DNA of 27,004 bases, from positions 1-27,004 of the forward strand of contig CAAGSD010000050.1 of assembly GCA_900772845.1 (NCBI GenBank). Direction: 5' to 3'. Position 1 is the stretch's first letter. Each line of letters opens with the position of its first letter. A program made the position numbers and the translations under genes. The notes below the pieces were generated by a model. It was not told the origin of the DNA and made no database searches. It saw only the letters and a list, made by a program, of their open reading frames with translations. Origin of the DNA: Lachnospiraceae bacterium. Its GTDB lineage: Bacteria > Bacillota > Clostridia > Lachnospirales > Lachnospiraceae. Shown one piece after another: positions 7,012-14,046 of this stretch.

Positions 7012-9864
7012 GTGAAAATAACATTTCAGAATCAGACAATAAAAGAGACAGAAAACAGAGCGGAAGCAGTCAGAACCGATGCAAAGCGCAGCAAAAAAAG
7101 CCAGACGGTAGATACCTTCGGAGCAATCTATGAAAGCGGTGCGCTGCCGGTGGTTCAGGGGACAGAGGAAAACAACAAAGGAAAGTCACTGATCGAACTG
7201 CAGCAGGATGCTGGAAATACTAATGTGGCTTTGCAGCAGGACTACATGACACTTGTGTCGCATACCATGTCACAAGAGGATTATGCGAAGGCCTGTGAGG
7301 ACGGATTCGATCCCAAAGAACTGGATCAGGATACCGCCGTTACCATTGTGGATAAGATTAAGGCAGAGCTGGTGCGTTCTGGACAGAGAATTGCAGGATA
7401 TACCGATGATCTGGATATGGATACCCTGGCAGCAGCGGTAGGAAGTGACACCCTGGCAAGAAGCATTGAAGAGCAGTTCCGGACTGCAGACATTCCTTTG
7501 ACAGAGGAAAACATCAGTGAGTTAAAAAAGGCATGGGATATGGCGGCATCCCTGTCAGCCCCGGAGGAAGGCGCAACAGGTTATCTGGTGGATAATGAAC
7601 TGGAGCCGGAAGTATGGAATCTGTACGTGGCGCAGAACAGCGGTGCCCAGGTACAGAAGCACAACGTTCCGCAGGAACTGAAAGAGCAGATGGACAAGGT
7701 CATTGCAGATGCGGGACTGCCTGTAAACGATGAGAACAGACAAAAGGCAGAGTGGCTGGTGAGCGCCGGACTGCCGCTGACTGCAGACACCATGCAGCAG
7801 CTTGCGGAACTGGAGAATATTTCTTATCCGGTGACAGAGGATGTCTTTGCAAAGGCAGCCGCATCGGCAATCGCAGAGGGCAGATCCCCTGTTTATGCAA
7901 ATCTGGGCAGACAGGAAACTATCTATGAAAAAGCCGCACAGATGGTGGAAGACTGGTTCTCTGAGGCAAAATGGGATGCTGCGGCAGAGAACCTTGCAGC
8001 AAGAAAGCAGCTGGAAGAAATTCGTCTGCGAATGACTGCGGAAGTAAATGTGAAGCTTTTGCAAAGCAATTTTTCGATTGATACGGCTCCTATGGAGCAG
8101 TTGATCGAAGCAATCCGCAAAGCGGAAGCAGAGATTGCCGCAAAATATTTTCCCGGTGACGAACAGGCTGTTACAAAATACGAAACCTATCAGCAGGCAG
8201 TTCAGGTGACCTCGGAATTGCCGGGATTGCCGGCAGGTGTGCTGGGTACTTACGGACTGGAACAGAGAGCAGAAGGGGAAAGCGTTGCAGACTTCCATAA
8301 AGAAGGCGTGGCAATGCAGAGTGCCTATGCGGAGGCAGGTCAGAAATATGAGACTCTTATGACCTCGCCCCGAGCGGATCTGGGAGACAGCATCCGAAAG
8401 GCATTTTCGAATGTGGATGATATTCTGACAGACATGTCATTAGAGAAAACACCCGAAAATCAGAGGGCAGTTCGTATTCTGGGCTATAACCATATGGAGA
8501 TTACGCCGGAAAACATAGAAAAAATAGTGAATGCTGACAGACAGGTCAGTGCTGTGATCGAAAAGATGACGCCAAAGAATGTATTGCAGATGATCCGTGA
8601 CGGTGTAAATCCTCTGGAAAAAACGTTTGATGAATTGGAAACCTATTTTGCCGAAAATCCGCTGTCATATGAGGAACAGACAGAAAGCTACAGCCGTTTT
8701 CTGTATCAGCTGGAGCGGAAAAAGGATATTACAGAAAACGAGCGAAAAGCCTATATTGGCATCTATCGTATGGTACATCAGATTGAGAGAGAGGATGGCG
8801 CAGCTGTAGGCGCAGTGGTAAATACCGGTACGGAATTGCAGTTTTCCACATTGCTGGCAGCGGCACGGAGCCGGAGAACCGCACCAATGGATTGGAAGGT
8901 GTCGGATACTACCGGACTGACACAGGAAGTCCGGCTTTCAGAGAATAATATTACCGAACAGATTTTGCTGGGAATGGCAAAGAAAGTATTGACGGATGTG
9001 TCGGGAGACACAGAGAGCAGAAATGCCTACTATCAGGAATGCCTGCAACAGATGCGGGAAGCGGGAGATACTGAGCCGGAAGCAGTACAATTGTTGCAAA
9101 AAGGTGAAGTTACCACCAGCGTATCTAATCTGGTAGCGGCGCAGGCCTTGTTGGAGAATCCGGCAGAACTGTTCGGTGATCTGCAGCGTTATCGGGAAAA
9201 ATACCGGAAAGAAAAAGAAGCACCGGCTGAGGAAACAGGAAAGAAAGCAACAAAGGCGGAAGCGGCGGAATTATGGGAACAGCTGGATGCACAGGATTTT
9301 TCGGACAGTTATAAGACCATGATTGAGGATGCTTTACAGGAAACAGAGACCATCAGCCTGGAACAGGCAGAGAGTCATCTGGATGTGAAACAATTACAGC
9401 TGGCACACAAACAGCTTCGCCTTGCGGAAAGCCTTCAGGACAAGCAGGAATATTTTCTATCAATGTACCTGGGAGACCGGCTGGCGGGCGTGCATCTTAC
9501 CATGCAGCAGGGATCCGGAGAAACCGGAACCGTGGATATCCGGGTAAATACAGGAGAAGTGCAGCTGGAGGCTCATTTACAGGTAAACGGAGAGTGGGTC
9601 GGAGGCTATCTCGCAGGAAATACTGCGGAAGAGGTTACGAAATTGGAAAAGACCTCCGATATATTCCTTGAATGGATTCAGAATGATACCTCTGCAGACT
9701 GGAAAGCTGAGAAACTTCCCATCATCGACTCCCGGAATATGGCACGGATGGCAGACGGAGAGCCCGAAAATGCAGAAAAAATAGAAGGTCAGGTAGATGC
9801 AGGTCAGTTGTATCATCTGGCAAAGGGATTCCTGCAGGCTGTCGCAGACAGCAGCAGAGAGTAA
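7012..9864 (+). CDS. large helical protein of flagellin operon (possible DUF6240 / FliK-like)
   Basis: A protein of about 950 residues directly upstream of flagellin (10-bp gap), so a flagellar role is likely from context. No signal peptide or membrane segment is seen. Most of it is alpha-helical and rich in Glu, Ala and Gln, with repeated small modules of the form PLTEENISELKKA, which look like repeated short helical units. The last roughly 120 residues turn to beta character (VHLTMQQGSGETGTVDIRVN, then EVQLEAHLQVNGEWVGG), reminiscent of the C-terminal domain of hook-length control proteins such as FliK. I believe clostridial homologues are catalogued as DUF6240, but this was not checked. 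The GTG at 7012 is preferred: AAAAAGGA lies 8 nt upstream, whereas the ATG at 7003 overlaps that site. Confidence 0.6.
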   Translation: MKITFQNQTIKETENRAEAVRTDAKRSKKSQTVDTFGAIYESGALPVVQGTEENNKGKSLIELQQDAGNTNVALQQDYMTLVSHTMSQEDYAKACEDGFDPKELDQDTAVTIVDKIKAELVRSGQRIAGYTDDLDMDTLAAAVGSDTLARSIEEQFRTADIPLTEENISELKKAWDMAASLSAPEEGATGYLVDNELEPEVWNLYVAQNSGAQVQKHNVPQELKEQMDKVIADAGLPVNDENRQKAEWLVSAGLPLTADTMQQLAELENISYPVTEDVFAKAAASAIAEGRSPVYANLGRQETIYEKAAQMVEDWFSEAKWDAAAENLAARKQLEEIRLRMTAEVNVKLLQSNFSIDTAPMEQLIEAIRKAEAEIAAKYFPGDEQAVTKYETYQQAVQVTSELPGLPAGVLGTYGLEQRAEGESVADFHKEGVAMQSAYAEAGQKYETLMTSPRADLGDSIRKAFSNVDDILTDMSLEKTPENQRAVRILGYNHMEITPENIEKIVNADRQVSAVIEKMTPKNVLQMIRDGVNPLEKTFDELETYFAENPLSYEEQTESYSRFLYQLERKKDITENERKAYIGIYRMVHQIEREDGAAVGAVVNTGTELQFSTLLAAARSRRTAPMDWKVSDTTGLTQEVRLSENNITEQILLGMAKKVLTDVSGDTESRNAYYQECLQQMREAGDTEPEAVQLLQKGEVTTSVSNLVAAQALLENPAELFGDLQRYREKYRKEKEAPAEETGKKATKAEAAELWEQLDAQDFSDSYKTMIEDALQETETISLEQAESHLDVKQLQLAHKQLRLAESLQDKQEYFLSMYLGDRLAGVHLTMQQGSGETGTVDIRVNTGEVQLEAHLQVNGEWVGGYLAGNTAEEVTKLEKTSDIFLEWIQNDTSADWKAEKLPIIDSRNMARMADGEPENAEKIEGQVDAGQLYHLAKGFLQAVADSSRE

Positions 9865-9874
9865 GGAGTAACAC

Positions 9875-10993
9875 ATGAGAATTAATTACAATGTATCGGC
9901 AATGTTGTCCAACAATGCCTTATCTACAAATGATGACCTGCTGTCCAAATCCTTGGAGAGACTTTCTTCCGGTCTGAAGGTCAACCATGCAAAGGATAAC
10001 CCTGCCGGACTGGCGATGTCCAAACGTATGAATGCACAGATTGAAGGATTATCCGTAGCGAATCAGAATGCCAGCGATGGCGTGTCTATCATTGAGATCG
10101 CAGACGGAGCAATGACAGAGATCAGCGAAATGCTTCAGAGAATGAATGAGCTTTCTGTCAAAGCAGCCAACGGAATCATGTCAGACACAGACCGGGCAAC
10201 GGTACAGGACGAAGTAGCACAGCTGAAGGAAGAAATCACCAGGATTTCCAATGTTACGGAATTCAACGGCCAGAAGCTGTTGAACGGTGAATTTGACCTG
10301 AAAGGATATACCGATAATAACGACATCAAGGTAAATTATTATTCCATGGATGTTCCGGTGAAAAAATATACCATTAATTCGATGAAACTGAAAGATGATC
10401 CGGACAATACAGGAAAATATCTGCTGGATGGAGATATTACATTTGGGGCTGGATTTGGTGACCCTACCGTGTTGAAGACGGAGATTAAGGATAATCTGTT
10501 GACAATTACCGGAGAAAACGGCTTTGAAATGCGTCTGGATGTATCGGACGCAAAGGCTGGAACAGAATATAAAGATGTTGAGATCAATGCTACAGGCATC
10601 GGAGCCATGCGCCTTCAGGTCGGAGCAAATGAGGGACAGGTACTGGAAGTGAACATCCCTGCAATTTCTCTGCAGAATATGGGCATTGAGGAGATTGATG
10701 TCAGCACAGCGGAAGGTGCTGATGATGCCATTGACAGACTGGACGGAGCTATCAAATATGTATCTTCCGTCCGCGGCAGACTGGGTGCATTCCAGAATCG
10801 TCTGGAGTCTACCATCAACAGTCTGGATGTAACCAGTGAAAATATGACATCTGCATATTCCCGTATCATGGATGTGGATATGGCAGAGGAAATGACTTCT
10901 TATACAACTTATCAGATCCTGACACAGGCAGGGACCTCCATGCTGGCACAGGCCAATGAGAGACCTTCCCAGGTACTGCAGCTGTTACAGTAA
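9875..10993 (+). CDS. fliC: flagellin
   Basis: The 372-residue subunit of the flagellar filament, exported by the flagellar type III apparatus without a signal peptide. The N-terminal D0/D1 signature is clear (MRINYNVSAMLSNNAL, ERLSSGLKVNHAKDNPAGLA), as is the C-terminal coil (GRLGAFQNRLESTINSL, SRIMDVDMAEEMTSYTTYQI, ending QVLQLLQ). The central region (about residues 150-270) is short and beta-rich, so the surface-exposed D2/D3 part is small. Departures from the usual pattern are NPAGLAMS in place of DAAGLAIA and DVDMAEE in place of DADFAEE. The segment LQRMNELSVKAANG keeps the arginine and leucines of the TLR5-binding patch known from Salmonella FliC. AAGGAG precedes the ATG; fliS follows after 26 bp. 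Confidence 0.97.
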   Translation: MRINYNVSAMLSNNALSTNDDLLSKSLERLSSGLKVNHAKDNPAGLAMSKRMNAQIEGLSVANQNASDGVSIIEIADGAMTEISEMLQRMNELSVKAANGIMSDTDRATVQDEVAQLKEEITRISNVTEFNGQKLLNGEFDLKGYTDNNDIKVNYYSMDVPVKKYTINSMKLKDDPDNTGKYLLDGDITFGAGFGDPTVLKTEIKDNLLTITGENGFEMRLDVSDAKAGTEYKDVEINATGIGAMRLQVGANEGQVLEVNIPAISLQNMGIEEIDVSTAEGADDAIDRLDGAIKYVSSVRGRLGAFQNRLESTINSLDVTSENMTSAYSRIMDVDMAEEMTSYTTYQILTQAGTSMLAQANERPSQVLQLLQ

Positions 10994-11019
10994 AATTCTG
11001 ACCAAGAGGAAACGTTTCA

Positions 11020-11487
11020 ATGACAAAAGAATGTAAGCAACAATTTACCCTGCGGATCACACAGGCAAATTCTACACAGCTGGTAGTGATTTTGTATGAA
11101 ATGCTTTTGCAGTACCTTGCAGACGGAGAGCAGGCTGCAGAGGACGGACAGTTTCTGGAGGCCGTTCATAAGGCAAGAGGATGCGTCAATGAGCTTTTGA
11201 ACTCTCTGCGCAGAGAATATAGTCCGGCTGCAGAACTTTCCAGATTATATCTGTACTGCATTCGCAGACTTGCGCAGTGTGAAGTAAAAAGAGACCGTTC
11301 GGGGCTCGGCGAGGTACGCAAAGTGATTGCGCCTCTCTGCGATGCCTATAGACAGATCCAGGATCAGAATACTTCCGGTCCTGTGATGAATAATTCACAG
11401 ACTGTATATGCAGGACTGACCTACGGCAGGAACCAGTTAACCGAAAACATGGCTGACCAGGGCACGAATCGGGGAATGCTGGTATAG
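11020..11487 (+). CDS. fliS: flagellar export chaperone FliS
   Basis: A 155-residue helical protein matching FliS, which binds the disordered C-terminal part of newly made flagellin in the cytoplasm and delivers it to the export machinery. The pattern FTLRITQANSTQLVVILYEM followed by four amphipathic helices fits the family, as does its place directly after flagellin. The C-terminal tail after the helical bundle (about residues 117-155, with VYAGLTYGRNQLTEN) extends beyond the minimal FliS fold. The ribosome site is AGAGGAAA. The last 51 bp overlap the end of a minus-strand gene, a tail-to-tail overlap. Confidence 0.85.
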   Translation: MTKECKQQFTLRITQANSTQLVVILYEMLLQYLADGEQAAEDGQFLEAVHKARGCVNELLNSLRREYSPAAELSRLYLYCIRRLAQCEVKRDRSGLGEVRKVIAPLCDAYRQIQDQNTSGPVMNNSQTVYAGLTYGRNQLTENMADQGTNRGMLV

Positions 11488-11733
11488 AGAATTCTCCTGT
11501 CTGACCGGCTGGGAAGCAGCCAGTTCTGTCAAATGCTGATATCTTTTTTGCAGCGCATTGATTTCATAAATATAACTGTCGATCAGATCACTTTCTAATG
11601 CATTATCAAAACCCGCATAGGCGATATCCAGAGCCTGGCGGGTTTTTCTTATGGATTCCTTCAGATCCAACGGGGACAGATCTTCTTCAATATTTTCCGC
11701 AGAGGAAGCAGCCTGACTAAAAAAGATTTTCAT
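11437..11733 (-). CDS. DUF2508-like small protein
   Basis: A 98-residue minus-strand protein of unknown function. The core IRKTRQALDIAYAGFDNALE plus LIDSYIYEINALQKRYQHL matches my recollection of the DUF2508 (YaaL-like) family, small cytosolic helical proteins of Firmicutes. The downstream ATG (first base at 11733) is preferred because AAAGG lies about 12 nt before it; an alternative ATG at 11745 directly abuts that site and would add four residues. Its 3' end overlaps fliS by 51 bp. It is the only clearly minus-strand gene in the window. The family is often found near DNA replication or recombination genes elsewhere, which is not the case here. Confidence 0.65.
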   Translation of the reverse strand: MKIFFSQAASSAENIEEDLSPLDLKESIRKTRQALDIAYAGFDNALESDLIDSYIYEINALQKRYQHLTELAASQPVRQENSLYQHSPIRALVSHVFG

Positions 11734-11872
11734 AATGTTATCCATCCTTTCTGCTAACAGTATAGGAATATAAAAGGAAAAATATACCTGTGATGGGAAG
11801 AAATAACAGACATTTTAAGAGAGAACATAGAATAGACTGTAGCAAACAGTGAAGAATACTGAGGAAACAGCA

Positions 11873-12157
11873 ATGGAACATCCGGAGAAATTATTGTGGC
11901 TGATAGGGGCTGCAGTGATATTACTTATGATCAGCTTCTTTGGGAAAAAAGCGGAATGGCTGATCAATTTTGCTTTGCGGAGTATTACAGGAACCATAGC
12001 GCTGTATTTTATCAATCTGGGAATGGCTTCCATGGGCTTTGCTGTGACCGTGGGGATTAATCTGGGCACTATTCTGACAACGGGAATCCTTGGCCTGCCG
12101 GGGCTCGTTTTATTGTACGGATTAGGTGTTTACCATATGATACAGGGGACGTTTTGA
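11873..12157 (+). CDS. bofA: BofA-like membrane protein (pro-sigmaK processing inhibitor family)
   Basis: A 94-residue integral membrane protein with an N-terminal hydrophobic helix (LLWLIGAAVILLMISFF), a second hydrophobic region (SITGTIALYFINLGMAS) and a C-terminal glycine-rich hydrophobic stretch (LGTILTTGILGLPGLVLLYG). This layout and the GxPGxxLLYG ending match the BofA family, which in Bacillus holds the SpoIVFB protease inactive during sporulation; homologues also occur in species where that circuit is incomplete, so the role here is inferred. The ATG at 11873 is chosen for its GAGGA site 7 nt upstream; a GTG at 11849 without a site would add eight residues. It sits alone between the flagellar and pilus loci. 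Confidence 0.75.
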   Translation: MEHPEKLLWLIGAAVILLMISFFGKKAEWLINFALRSITGTIALYFINLGMASMGFAVTVGINLGTILTTGILGLPGLVLLYGLGVYHMIQGTF

Positions 12158-12262
12158 CATCCGAAAATCCCGTAAAATAGCGTGTTTGGAAGGCTTTTTT
12201 CCATAGCGGGAAAATGACGGTTGTTAAAAAGTGCTAAAGATTACTTTTTTACGCAAAAGCTA

Positions 12263-12291
12263 TTGCAAGAAAAGATAATAGCATATATAAT
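12263..12291 (+). promoter_or_regulatory. sigma-A type promoter of the Tad/Flp operon
   Basis: TTGCAA (12263-12268) and TATAAT (12286-12291) are spaced by exactly 17 bp, so transcription would begin near 12298. A dyad GCTATT (12259-12264) / AATAGC (12277-12282) spans the -35 box and spacer and could be an operator. Between the BofA-like gene and this promoter (12158-12258) only a weak nested hairpin (12168-12211) without a U-run was seen. Confidence 0.65.
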
Positions 12292-12297
12292 CCATCT

Positions 12298-12523
12298 TAC
12301 AACCAATTGCGATGGTTGTCATAGTATCTTATAAGATCTTTATGTATTTCTGTTTGGGATAACTTCATCCCGTATTACCAGATGTGATTTCAGAGAACGG
12401 AGAGGAGAGTGGTGTCAGAGGTATCAGTGTAGGAATATTTATTTGCAATTTGTAACTATTCTAAGGCGATTTTACGAATGGGGTTCAGAATAGTTACTGT
12501 AATTTAAGAGAAGGAGATGAGAG
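12298..12523 (+). other. long structured 5' leader of the Tad operon
   Basis: About 230 nt of non-coding leader. In order it holds a 7-bp hairpin at the predicted transcript 5' end (ACAACCA/TGGTTGT, 12299-12319), a 12-bp palindrome ATCTTATAAGAT (12325-12336 region), a GGGAT/ATCCC hairpin a little further on, and the palindromic repeat element at 12452-12497. I did not recognise a known riboswitch, including the c-di-GMP classes. AAGGAG (12511-12516) is the ribosome site. Confidence 0.5.
12452..12497 (+). repeat. palindromic leader element, copy 2 (Tad operon leader)
   Basis: Perfect 11-nt inverted arms GTAACTATTCT (12452-12462) and AGAATAGTTAC (12487-12497) enclose a 24-nt loop. The loop plus right arm (12466-12496) repeats the glgB leader sequence at 4925-4955 with two mismatches. 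The element lies just upstream of the ribosome site and has no following U-run, so it is not a classical terminator. Confidence 0.8.
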
Positions 12524-12532
12524 ATTGGGGTA

Positions 12533-13027
12533 TTGTGTTTATTTTTAGTAATAGCCTGTTGTTTTGACTACAGAACACGGAAAATTCCCAACGGTCTGAT
12601 TCTATGCTGTCTGATAACAGGCATGATCTACAGACTGTGTATCGAAGGATATGCGGGTCTTTTAGAGTATCTGGCAAGTACACTGATGGTCATCGCCATG
12701 TTTTATTTCTTTTTTTGGATCGGCGCCATGGGAGCCGGAGACGTTAAGATATTGGGAGTCTGCGCCGGATTCTTTCCGTGGGATAAAGTTTTATGCTTTG
12801 TATTTTTTGCATTGCTGATTGCGGCGGTATTTGCACTCGGCAAAATGTGCCTGGAACGCAATATGAAAGAACGCCTGCATTATCTGGGAGAATATTTGTG
12901 GGATGTATTCCGGTGCGGCAGATGGAAAATCTATTTTGCCGGGGAACGTGAGTGCACGGCGACAGGAATCTGTATGGCGGGTCCTGTATTTTGCAGCGCT
13001 TTGTTATATATGGGAGGAGTTTACTGA
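12533..13027 (+). CDS. prepilin peptidase, CpaA/TadV type (A24 family)
   Basis: A polytopic membrane aspartyl protease of about 164 residues that cleaves the leader of Flp-type prepilins. The two catalytic aspartates are in place: FDYRTRKIPN (Asp12) and GAMGAGDVK (Asp70, the GxGD motif). Several hydrophobic segments alternate with short loops, and a cytoplasmic basic stretch (KMCLERNMKERLHY) lies near the middle. The start is uncertain: the TTG at 12533 lies 16 nt from AAGGAG (12511-12516), while an ATT codon at 12524 has near-ideal spacing and would add three residues; there is no in-frame ATG or GTG nearby. As first gene of the Tad operon its position is typical. Its stop overlaps the next ATG by one base. 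Confidence 0.85.
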   Translation: MCLFLVIACCFDYRTRKIPNGLILCCLITGMIYRLCIEGYAGLLEYLASTLMVIAMFYFFFWIGAMGAGDVKILGVCAGFFPWDKVLCFVFFALLIAAVFALGKMCLERNMKERLHYLGEYLWDVFRCGRWKIYFAGERECTATGICMAGPVFCSALLYMGGVY

Positions 13028-14031
13028 TGGAACAAAAGGAGGCGGTTCTTGTCTTATACGACCGGGAAGAAGAATATGCAAAACTTTTTTCCGAGTACTT
13101 GAAGAGGCAAAAGGAATTACCGTGGGAAATTCATACATACACCCGTGCGGAAGAATTGATGGCAGGGGAAAGAAGTGGAGAAGTGACAATGCTTGTGGTA
13201 TCAGAGTCTTCATGCACAGACGAATTGAGTACACTGCAGCCGGTATGCCAGGCGATTCTGAATGAAAGCGGAGCCATACGATTCCACCAGTTCCCGAATA
13301 TTAATAAATATCAGGAAGCAGAGTGTGTATGGAAGGGATTGCTGGAATTGTATGTTGAGGCAACGGGAATCCAGATGCCGCTTCTGTGTGCGGAATATAA
13401 GACAAAATTTATCGGAATGTATTCCCCCGTTCACCGGTGTCTGCAAAGCTCCTTTGCATTGACATTCGGACAGCTGATATCAGAAAAACATCCGACATTG
13501 TATTTGAATTTTGAACACTATGTGGGAATTACAGAATTACTTCCGGAACGGCAGAATCGGGATCTTGCGGATCTTCTCTATTTTTTATCGGGAGACGAGA
13601 GAAAATTTCCGCTTCGCATGCAGACGGTGATTCAGAGAAAGGGCAGCCTTGATTATATTCCGCCCATGCGAAACGGACAAAATCTGTTGGGAATTACGGT
13701 GGACGAATGGAAGAGCTTATTCCGGAGAATCGAGGAACTGGGAAAATACGAATATGTGATTCTGGATCTGAGCGAAAGCATACAGGGACTGTTGGAGGTT
13801 CTTCAGCTCTGTATCAGGGTGTTTACCCTGACTAAAGAGGATCATATGTCGCAATGTAAGCTGGATCAGTATGAACAGCTGCTGTCACTGTGCGAAAAGG
13901 AAGAGGTCAAGGTGAAAACGAAAAAGCTGAGTCTGCCGTATTTTCGCAGACTGCCTGCGGAGATGGAGCAATATACCAGAGGAGAACTGGCGGATTATGT
14001 GAGAAAAGAAATAGAAACACTGGAAGAATAG
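13027..14031 (+). CDS. tadZ: TadZ/CpaE-like pilus localisation protein
   Basis: A 334-residue protein with the TadZ layout: an N-terminal atypical receiver-like domain (about 1-110, beginning EAVLVLYDREEEYAKLF) and a C-terminal MinD/ParA-like domain. The P-loop position, GMYSPVHRCLQSS (130-142), lacks the signature lysine and glycines of a deviant Walker A, while YEYVILDLSE (241-250) retains a Walker B-like aspartate (Asp247). Nucleotide binding may therefore be lost. In characterised Tad systems this protein marks the pole where the pilus machine is built. The start is the ATG with GGGAGGAG (13012-13019) just upstream; a longer frame begins at 12952 inside the peptidase gene but has no such site. 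cpaF follows after 15 bp. Confidence 0.8.
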   Translation: MEQKEAVLVLYDREEEYAKLFSEYLKRQKELPWEIHTYTRAEELMAGERSGEVTMLVVSESSCTDELSTLQPVCQAILNESGAIRFHQFPNINKYQEAECVWKGLLELYVEATGIQMPLLCAEYKTKFIGMYSPVHRCLQSSFALTFGQLISEKHPTLYLNFEHYVGITELLPERQNRDLADLLYFLSGDERKFPLRMQTVIQRKGSLDYIPPMRNGQNLLGITVDEWKSLFRRIEELGKYEYVILDLSESIQGLLEVLQLCIRVFTLTKEDHMSQCKLDQYEQLLSLCEKEEVKVKTKKLSLPYFRRLPAEMEQYTRGELADYVRKEIETLEE

Positions 14032-14046
14032 AACAGGAGAAGCAAA

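Noticed and set aside
12168..12211. Terminator after the BofA-like gene
   Set aside because: Only short nested stems (5 bp each), with the T-run inside the loop rather than after the hairpin.
12298..12523. c-di-GMP or other known riboswitch in the Tad leader
   Set aside because: I could not find the conserved core motifs of the GEMM classes or other riboswitches I know; only simple inverted repeats are evident.
12903..13265. Alternative overlapping plus-strand gene between the prepilin peptidase and TadZ
   Set aside because: The frame has no ribosome site and no recognisable domain; the TadZ frame starting at 13027 has both.
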